Of a DNA stretch of 64,000 nt, positions 55,703-64,000 are shown in pieces. This stretch comes from Apodospora peruviana (lineage: Eukaryota > Ascomycota > Sordariomycetes > Sordariales > Lasiosphaeriaceae): the NCBI GenBank assembly GCA_033439685.1, contig JAUEDM010000004.1, forward strand, positions 682,001 to 746,000, written 5' to 3'. The stretch's first letter is position 1. Every line of letters begins with the position of its first letter. The position numbers and the translations under genes are program-made. The notes under the pieces are model-generated. The model was not told the DNA's origin. It saw only the letters and a program-made list of their open reading frames with translations, and searched no databases.

Positions 55703-58700
55703 CTAAGTCAATTTATTGACCGTCGTCCTCGTCTTCGGGCCCTCGGGCCCCTCAGGGTCGTTTTCCGAAGCAGAGTTGAGCTCTCTGTTGTTTTCAGAAC
55801 CGTTCTCCGGGGCTGAACTGGGCTCTTGACCGTCATGTTCGTTGGCTTGATCTGTTCGATTGTCCAAGTGTCGGCCGTCCGAATCCCTGACCCCATCGGA
55901 GCTATCTCCGTCATCATACCTGAAATTACAACCCAAACAAAAACAACACCGCGGGCACGATACTGCTGCAGGAGGTGACGCAAAACTTGAACTTGAAATG
56001 ATGTACCCTAACTTTCCCGCTAAGGTGCCCACGTCAAACTCCCGATCTGGCGGTCGATCATGACGGCCCCCAGCCAATGGTGATGATGAGGATGATTCTC
56101 GCACAGCGGCGAATAGTATTCCGTAGAGGAGAACCAACATCATGATGACGAGGATTCCGACAGTAGACCACGTGCACGCCTCGTGGGTCAGCCAGGTCAG
56201 CCACGGGCTGTAGGGGACGTTGCTCAGCAGCAGGGGTGTCAACTTGGACAGCACCGTCACGATGGCCGTTGCCACTATTAGGAATGGAGGGCTGCTGCCT
56301 CTTCTAGCTAGCGGTCGTTGTCTTTTCCATGAGTGTTTTCGCATGAGGACTGCGAAAGCGGTTGTTGAGATAGTGGCGGTAGTGGCGGTAGAGAGAGGGC
56401 AGCAGCTGGGGTGGGAGGATAGAAGCTGGCGGTATGGCTCACGGGCGGCTACATCGGTGAGCCGGCTGTCCCAAAACTGCGAGATGACGATGCCGAGGGC
56501 GGTGAACAGGGCACGGACACCCAGGCTCTGCGAGTCCATAAACCGCTCGAATGGAGTGTCGACCTTGGTCAGCTCGTAGTAGAGCAGTTGAATCAAGACA
56601 CCGGTGATAAACAGGAGGAAGGCGAGTTGGGCAATGATTTCCTGGCGGTTTGGGCTTGGTTGACTGATTTTGCTGGTTACGGTACTATACCATCCGGGTT
56701 GAAAAGCTTTTGTTGGGAATTTGATAGTACTGGTAGAATGTCTCTCGTCGAGCTGACGATGGGTGGCATCATCGGACCTGGTAAGCCTCGTAACTGCGAG
56801 GTAGTAGTGCGTTAATCCATCGGCAAGGCTTGGATCTTGTCGCGGACACGATGATGGCGTGAGAGCAAAGGAGTGTCCAGCAAGATGGCTTGCCATCTTC
56901 TTGTTGCTGATGTAGCCGTTTGGTAACTTGACCAGTAGGTTCTGGAAATGAACGGTCATCTCCTTGGTGCCCCTGAGCAAAGAGGCCAATGTCGGAATGC
57001 TGCGCCCTTGTCCCGCGAAGATCCTAACCGTCCTCTTCCAGGTCGGATCCCAACTCAACATTCCACTCGTGGTCAAGACAATTGCCAGACTCAATCCTAA
57101 TAAACCCTGAACAAGACGACCGGGCACTTGGAAAACGGCAATACCCATATAACAACCTTGGAAGTCACTCCTCTGACAATGCCCGTAGAGTTTAACTCCG
57201 AGGGCCTCACTCGAGAAGGACACCACCAAGGAGGAGATGAGGACGTGAAGATCAGCGAGCACCGCGAGAGGCTCACCAGCGACAAAAAGAAGACGGAAGC
57301 TAGTAAGGATGCCGCACACACCGCCGGTGACCATGCAGACCGATTCCGTCGCAATAGTCCCCTGGGGGACGGTATCCGGAGATGACCTCTTGGCCAAGAA
57401 ATAAAAGGGGAGTAGAGCCTTGAGGCTAGAGGACTGGATCTGCACCAGAACCGCAAGGGGGAGTGTCAATAGGACGGGAGCAAAAGACGAAAGTAAATAC
57501 TGCTTCCCGGAGATGGGGTGGATGTTTGGCGGCATCTTATCGGCATCGTAGTAGTCGGTACTATCAGTAGCATTAGACCTTGAGTTATTCACACCGGTCT
57601 GATCTGAAGTCGTCGTTTCCGCGGATGGTAGTGGCCAGCCGGCGTTGGTGATGGTGGTGACCGGCACGCCCTTTGAGTCTCTCAATGTCATGGGGCCGCC
57701 GGAATTAGCAAGGGTTATCAGTGTAGTTATCGCGTTGGCTGTGGCCAGACTTCCACTGCCACTACCCTGGATGGTGAAGAGGCTGGGAGTGAGAAACTTG
57801 GCGGTTGTGATTGTTGTTATTGGGACGCCTTGGGAATCTGTCAGGGTCAGGAGTGATGGTTCGAGCAGGATGGTGGTTGTAACAGTCGCTGTTGGGAGAC
57901 CATGCGAGTCTGTCATGGTCAGGACTAAGGGTTCGAACAAGATGGTGGTTGTAACCGTTGCTGTTGCGAGACCATGCGAATCTCTCAAGGTCAGGAGTGA
58001 GGGTTCGACCAGGATAGTGCTTGTAACTGTCGCTGTTGGGACACCATGCAAATCCGTCAGTGTCCGTGTCAGGCGAGTAACCATCAGCGTTGCTGTGGCT
58101 GTTGCGATGGGCAGTCCTTGCTCGTCTTTTTGCACTCGTGTCGTAGTGGTAGTCCACTCGTTAGGACTTGTCGCCGTATTGGCCGGCCGGGCGGTTTCGG
58201 TTGCAGGGCCAGTGACTTTCGCAACGCTTCCAGTCAAAATCGCCGAGTTACTAGAGGCCTCGGTGACTTTGGCCTCGGCAGTTGGGCATGGATGGCCACC
58301 AGGGTATGAATCCTCCGACTGTCTCGCGGTAGCCCCGGGATATTGTTGTTGGAGGACAAAGGTGAAATAGCTGGCCGTGTCTTTCCAGGCTTCCCAGCAT
58401 TTCGGCTCCAGGAAGACCAGAGCGGGTCCGTTGCATACAGCAAGGCAGTCGTCCGAGTCTCTGTCGATGTTTTTTCCTTCCTGGTATTCTTCATAGAGAA
58501 TGTAGGCCCATACGTAGATGGTTGTGTCATCGCTACCTGTCGGACTACCCCAGAAGGCGTCAAACGAGACCAGTTGTACCGGACCTGGTAGCTGTCCCCA
58601 CTTGTCTGGGGGCGGAACACGGCGGGATAAGTTGGTGGTCGGGTTGGACTGGGTTGTGTTGTATAAGCCAAGGGCCGGGGTGCCGGTTCTGTTTCCCAGT

Positions 58701-59234
58701 GTCACCGCCTCCCATTCGAAGTCTTCCCAGATTTCAGAACTATGCTCTGGCTCTGCTGCGGTGGGGAGAGTACTGGTCCCAGTAGTAATTGTAGCGGTCG
58801 CTTGAGTTGTGGAAGAGTTCAAGCTTCCTGGATCAGAGGTTTTGTTGAATGCCGTGACCGTTAAGGGAGATGGACTGGGATTATTAGCGAGACTGGTAGT
58901 GATTTTCGCAGCCCTTGCCAAAGGGGCCGAGTTGAATGGGCCATGAACACCAGGTCCGCCGTCTTGGGGAATCGAACGTCGACTGTCCGAGATCGGGAAT
59001 GTGCGGAAGCAATATTCCAGGGCCGATATCAACCCCAGGATGCTTAAATACGGGACAACAAGTATTAGCAAGCACCATCAGCATGGAAGCACAGAGCACT
59101 TACTATACCACAAGGACCACTGAAAATGCCAGTCTGAGAGTCGCGGGCCTAGCACTCTCGATATTTTGCCCTAGTTTGGGCTTGTTTGGGAAGAATTGTC
59201 TTGAAAGCGGAGCCTGTAACCAGGGGAAAGCCAT
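55703..59234 (-). CDS. DUF3433 (SPRAY-like) multi-span membrane protein, 1156 aa
   Basis: Two exons (59234-59104 and 59042-55703) give 1157 codons with stop. The first exon restores the usual family start: a basic cytoplasmic leader (MAFPWLQAPLSRQFFP), a membrane span and the ISALEYCFRT motif. Then comes a long Ser/Thr-rich extracellular part with N-glycosylation sites and four 24-residue repeats of the form TDSxGxPTATVTTTILxEPS. Membrane spans and two DUF3433-like regions follow (SSFAPVLLTLPLAVLVQIQ; RLEPFYQL-type segments degenerate). The tail is acidic. DUF3433 proteins include Neurospora SPRAY, affecting hyphal tip growth and calcium distribution; that role is only suggested here. The gene looks complete. 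Confidence 0.85.
57785..58075. repeat. four tandem 72-bp units in coding sequence
   Basis: Each encodes 24 residues (LTDxHGxPTATVTxTILxEP). DNA identity between neighbours is high. The limits are given to within about 10 bp. Confidence 0.75.
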
Positions 59235-60147
59235 AATTGCAGATTGCCCATAATGTATCCCAGATGTTATTGGGGAGGCGGAGTCTGCCGGTCCCCTCTT
59301 TATGGGGGCCTACCTATATACACTAGTATCGTACTCGGGCAGTTAAGAGATCAATTCTCTTAACGGTACATGTATGTGCCGTCTCCAAATTGGATGCACG
59401 TACGTGCCGTCGTATTTGCATACCTCCATCTGTGCTGTACCATTCGAATATTAGCCAAATGGGCCAATCAAAGATTTTGTCACACCTTGGATCTGTCTAT
59501 TATTGGCCTTATCAGCTTTTTGTGATCGGCTGTTTATCTATATTTAAACACCTACCTGGTACCTACTATATTCGTCGCCAGGCCGTTCAGTCAATGACTG
59601 CTCAACGACCACATGTAGAAGGCGATCCGACACCTTCAATACCTAAGTACTTTAGTGACTTTGGAATCATTTACTGTCCGTCACACAATCACTGACCCAG
59701 TCCCGGCAGCTTGTGAGAGAAATTCTTTAATGTGATAATAAGGAGCGTTTTTTCAGTCTAAAGTCTAAATCCAGTACCAAGTCCTAAAGTTCACAAAAAA
59801 AAAAAAACTTAAATAATGATGAGGAGCCTGCCACAAAGTTTGTACATCAATTCCAGGACGCCAGTGAAAATATTGTTGGACCATCTGCCGAGAGAGTCAC
59901 GACTGGAAAGTCAGAAGGTTCAGTCGGAACCTGTATATTAGCTTAATGTACCTGAGTGACTATATGTGTTTCGGCCTGCCCTGGAGGCTGTTCTTAGGAA
60001 GAAGTATTTAATTCCAATTATTCTGCGTCAACAGACCATCAACCAGATTCCTTTTCTCTTCTTCTCATCCGACCAACCCCAGCTCAATACCCATTATAGC
60101 CTACGAAACGTACTTCGCTGAACAAATCAACAACTCTGACAACAGCT
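59235..60147. other. divergent intergenic region
   Basis: Promoters of the DUF3433 gene (-) and the F-box gene (+). An A-run lies at 59797-59809. No gene seen. Confidence 0.5.
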
Positions 60148-61453
60148 ATGGAATCCTGGCACAAACTACCCTTGGAGCTGCAACAGCAGATCTGGAGCCA
60201 CCTCTTGCCCTTGGAAGGCTGGCGGTCACCAACACCTCGCCATGATCACATCCTCACCGGCTATTCCACAGTCTGCCGGGAGTGGAACGCGTATTTCCAG
60301 GAGGCTGTCTTCTACCATCTCAGATTGAAAACGAGACCGACGACATTGATATGCTGGGCGGCGCCACTTTTCGTGACGAACATAAACAGCAGTTGGTCAA
60401 ATATATTTCACTGTCCGGTGCGGAACCTCTCATCGCGACGGACAAAACTGCGGCTCCGGCGAATGCACACCCAACTTCTCCCCTGCCGGCTACGCAGGAG
60501 CAACAGAACGAGAACGAGAGCAGCAACATGTCGTTCGGCGAGGGCCTGGTACACCTCATGGGGCAGCTATCCAAATGGCACGCCAAGGACCCTGGTTATT
60601 CTTACAATATCTGTCTGAGGTTAATTCCATCATCCAATGAGGACTACGAGAGCGTGCTGATGAATGTTGAGAAACTATACGTTGCTCGCGTTGTCAGGCA
60701 CCTCACCTTCGTCCGGCCTGGGTCGTTCAAGTTCTGTCGCAGGAACTTGTTAAGAATGATGGGGTACACTCGTTCAAGTCAAATAAAGGAATTGCACGCT
60801 CTGCGGCATCAGGTTGCCAAGGCTCTGGTTGTACGCAGCACCGGCCTGAAAAATATCGCCACCTGCCATATTACCAGTGCCAGCACCTTCTTCACCGAAT
60901 TCTTTCGCCTAGATTGTCCAAGCTATGACGAGTTTGTCGCCAATGTCGGATGTTTGGCTGGCTCGAGGAGCGTACGAGTCCAGCAGCAGCTCCTCGGCAA
61001 CGCCACTGGGACGCTCTCGAGACACTGACACTCACCTCGACGACGACTCTCCATCCCAGATCTAAGCATAAGGTCATTGATAACCTCCTCATGCGAGCAG
61101 CAAGAGCGGCTGCGCGGATGCCTAAGCTTTCCATACTGCAGATCTGGAACGGGGACACTAATGGAGATTCAGGGTTTGGCTGCCTTATCAGATTCAAAGT
61201 TATCAGATATAAAGTCAAGTTGGAGCCTACAAAAGCGATGCTGGAGCTTACAAAAGCGATGCTGGAATGCCTGTCTTCCTGGGACTTCTCTCCGTCGGAG
61301 GCCGTGGTGAACGAATGGAGGCAAATGTCTAACGCGCGGGGCCGCCAATTAGATGTGAAAGTCAGGAGACTTGATTCGAACAAAGACGTCGCGTCAAGAG
61401 TTGGAGCATGGCGGATTTGTCGTGGAACTCCTCATCGACAAGATCAGAACTGA
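60148..61453 (+). pseudogene. F-box protein gene with frameshifts
   Basis: The start MESWHKLPLELQQQIWSHLL and VCREWNAYFQEAVFYHLRLK form an F-box-like N-terminus, expected to dock to Skp1 in an SCF ubiquitin ligase. The continuation expected in this family (TDDIDMLGGATFRDEHKQQL) lies in the next frame; the switch at about 60325-60345 leaves no room for an intron. Frame two runs to 61028. The C-terminal family sequence (WDALETLTLTSTTTL, AAARMPKLSILQIWNG) then lies in a third frame from about 60950. Two frameshifts make a pseudogene the simplest reading. Sequencing errors or a recent knockout are possible, because the protein sequence is otherwise well preserved. Confidence 0.65.
61221..61262 (+). 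repeat. 21-bp tandem duplication in the F-box sequence
   Basis: Two copies of TGGAGCxTACAAAAGCGATG plus C, differing at one base. They encode LEPTKAM/LELTKAM. Confidence 0.85.
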
Positions 61454-61568
61454 AGACTAAAATCCCTTGGATACCCCAGTTCCATCGACCCCAGCCCGTC
61501 TAGGATCGTTTCGGCGTCCATCCAGGATTAGGATGAGAACCTGCATATGGTTTGATCAGTTTGTACGT

Positions 61569-62073
61569 TCAGAGAGAGCACATAGGTGGAAAAGAACGAG
61601 AAAATAGGTACCCACCGTCAACAGTCGTAAGACTCAGCGCAACCGTGTCATGTCCCTTCACGGTCACAGATATCGCCCCTTTAACCGTGCCCGCGTCTTT
61701 CCCCGTCCACATATCATGAACTAGATACTCCACATCGGGCCCCGATGTCTTCAGTCCACGAGACGCCCGCATTTCCACCGACTTGCTCTGCGGACATATT
61801 GAGCATAAACAGATGCAGACCTTTAACCGAAGTGCCCACCCAGTACTCAGCCGTATGCACCATATCATGACTCCCGTCCTTGCTGTACCCCCACCTGAAC
61901 GGCATCGCCGAGGCGCCGTACACCGGGTCCTGGTTGAAGGCGATCAGCTCCTTGTTCCCCAGGATCTCGGCGAGTTCCAACACTTCAAGCTCGGTGCCGA
62001 CATGGTCCAGAAACTCGGCCACTTGCGGCGACGTATGACGATGTTCGACGAGGACGTGGCCTTTTACACGCAA
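61569..62073 (-). pseudogene. GH27 alpha-galactosidase, C-terminal relic
   Basis: A frame from 62073 carries ELAEILGNKELIAFNQDPVY, MPFRWGYSKDGSHDM, AEYWVGTSVKGLHLFMLNMS: the end of the catalytic barrel and the beta-sandwich domain of fungal GH27 enzymes. The continuation (GPDVEYLVHDMWTGKDAGTV, then VKGHDTVALSLTTV) is in a different frame, entered around 61740-61790. The upstream catalytic part with its two Asp residues and the signal peptide are not found. The relic cannot give an active alpha-galactosidase. Confidence 0.7.
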
Positions 62074-64000
62074 AATTTCAACTTCATCCCCTCTAAAATC
62101 CTCTGCATATATCTTTCCATTCTAGTTCCTAGGTCTGGTTGCCACCACCCCCTGCTTCAACTCCTTGCAATGATTAGTCGACGACTGAAACTTGATATTA
62201 ATCCACTCTTCCGACATGGTTCTCCTCCGGGCAGACCTTGACGCCCCACGGCGAGAGGCACGCGCCTGCCGGATACCGGTCGACCTCTTTACTGATTAGT
62301 CAACGTCCATGCGTGAATCGTGATACAACATCACTTCGGGAAACACTCGGACGGAGCTGACCGTTCAATCCACATCATGATGATGTTGAGCTGCAGGGAC
62401 CGTGCAGACCTCTCAAATACCGGCGCCGGCCCGTTATCATACTGAATAAGCTGAGCCGCTCGGGGAGGGTGCGGCGATAACGTGCTCTTACTACTTACCT
62501 CTCATCTGACGTGCAGTCTTATCTGCATTCCACCATCTCCGTGACACCCGAGAGCAGGACTGGGTGTAACATCATATCAGTACCGTTAATGGTAACTACA
62601 ATTGCTGAGTTGAACTGGACGTTTTCTTCCCAAAGGGAATGTACTTGGACGAAGGCTCTGGTCTGTTAGCTCAGTGGCGCCGACGAGGGGGGTAATATGT
62701 CCCAAAAGCCAGGCACTCCAGGATAAGGGACGGCGGCAGTTGTACAACCAATTCGAGCCGACCTCGATACATAGTACACTCCTGAATTGCCATGTCTATC
62801 CTGTTATGAGCTCTAGTATTCGGTAGCACAAAGGTAAGTCGGTATATCCCTGAACAGTTTGGAACGTGGCGCAATGTGATATCTGCAGAGGCTGGCCAGT
62901 TCTTCAACCTGGTTCGTAGGACCGTACACTCCATTACAATTGCTATTGAGGACCTGTACAACAGGTCGCCTCCAAGAGTTCAAATTCAATCACGACTTTC
63001 CCTTTCTCCCACCTTGAGCCTTCCGTGTAAAGTGGGTACCACTTAAGCACAATATGATATGTAAATCGACGCAATAGACCGAAGCTCAGGAGTCAGGACC
63101 TATGGCACAGCTCTGTCATCATCACCACATACCAGGCAGGTATCACGAGCAGCTCGGTATGTTAGTGCGCAGAACGACGGAAGGCATCTATAATGAATAG
63201 GCACAAGGGCATGATACACATAACAGGTGAAATCCCATGGGTAGGCGAACAGAGACGGACCATGTGAGACCTAATACTTGAATAGAAGGCATAATCACGG
63301 CGTTTGACGCCAGTATGCCAGTGACGCCTTTCTACCTTACCGGTTCTAATTAACATAAGAAGTCCGGAGAGGGTGTTCACATGGCCTGTCTCCTCCTCAT
63401 GTAAATGTAATACACCAACACAACCACTTTGAGCGTCTCAGATATCTGTACTTCCCCGCACGTTCTCCCACCTTGGACAGGGAGGAATCTGCAGCACGCG
63501 ACCAACGGCACTAACCCCATGTGAGGCAGTGAGTTGGCTTGTGATTCAAGCTTACCTAATTTATAACCTCAAAGCTACTATCTACCCGGAGTCCACTGGC
63601 GGGTTTACCTGTCAAAGACGGATCCTCCAAAAAACGCCGAGATATCCGTCAAATTTGGAGAAAAAGGAGTAAGCACATCTCCAGAGTCCAGAGGAAAGAG
63701 AACGACTTAGAAACGGAGCAGTGGAGACGACTTTCTTGTACTTATCCTTGAGGGATAACCGGGGCAGAAAACCGGGGCAGAAAACCGGCCAAGAGGCCGC
63801 GCCAAGTTATCTTGGCATGCGATTCATGGAACATGGGCGGCCGGCAGAGGTCTACCAACGTGCAACTAAGATAGACGATGCTTGACATGTGGATTAACGT
63901 ACCCGAGCCAAAGGAGGCCTCCTATTCCTTTCACCCAGTAGGTCTTGAGCCGCGAAGAGCTGCTGGTAAGTACCTATCTGCATCGTAAATCGGCAAAGGG
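62074..64000. other. 1.9-kb region without a supported gene
   Basis: Only short unrelated frames. Some sequence just above 62073 may be further decayed GH27 material (PWGVKVCPEEN on the minus strand), but this is weak. Confidence 0.45.

Noticed and set aside
62665..62690. tRNA-like stretch GTTAGCTCAGTGG
   Set aside because: It resembles a D-arm, but no anticodon arm, T-arm consensus or acceptor stem pairing follows at the right spacing.

Overview
The window is nuclear DNA of a filamentous ascomycete, most likely a Sordariomycete. Genes are interrupted by short introns (about 55 to 165 bp) with GTRNGY-type donors and CTRAY branch points, and the protein families are typical of the group: NB-ARC/TPR NOD-like receptors, DUF7580, DUF3433, con-10, alkaline ceramidase, CYP52-type P450, sesquiterpene-type cyclase, GH128 and Tad-like LINE debris. 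The species cannot be named from this sequence alone. Most spliced gene models below were built by hand from splice sites and reading phase. The total coding length was checked to be a multiple of three for the main complete ones.

Layout. 0-9.5 kb: a low-complexity hypothetical protein, a small three-exon gene, a one-pass membrane protein, a con-10 homologue built of repeated exons, and a locus containing a 69-72 bp tandem repeat. 10-17.5 kb: a 1354-aa NOD-like receptor (helical N-terminus, C2H2-like zinc fingers, NB-ARC, TPR) head-to-head with a DUF7580 gene, then a small Cys-rich protein. 18 kb: a MITE-like inverted-repeat element. 19-24 kb: a kinase-fold gene, alkaline ceramidase and a P450. 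25-31 kb: a second NOD-like receptor and a class I terpene synthase. 32-35 kb: two 5'-truncated ATPase-type genes meeting head to head. 35-42.5 kb: sugar-type MFS transporter, amino-acid permease, an NTF2-like protein, and a pseudokinase related to the 19-kb kinase. 42.6-49 kb: a decayed LINE, a small secreted cysteine-rich protein and a membrane protein. 49-62.1 kb: intact GH128 and DUF3433 genes mixed with several broken genes (BTB, GRF zinc finger, F-box, GH27). 62.1-64 kb holds no gene I can support.

Together the genes look like an accessory, fast-evolving region: self/non-self recognition receptors, an effector-like protein, secondary-metabolism and transport genes, transposon remnants and many pseudogenes. 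The best candidate for a little-described system is the head-to-head NOD-like receptor/DUF7580 pair at 10-16.7 kb. The active-kinase/pseudokinase pair and the exon-repeat con-10 gene are also worth attention.
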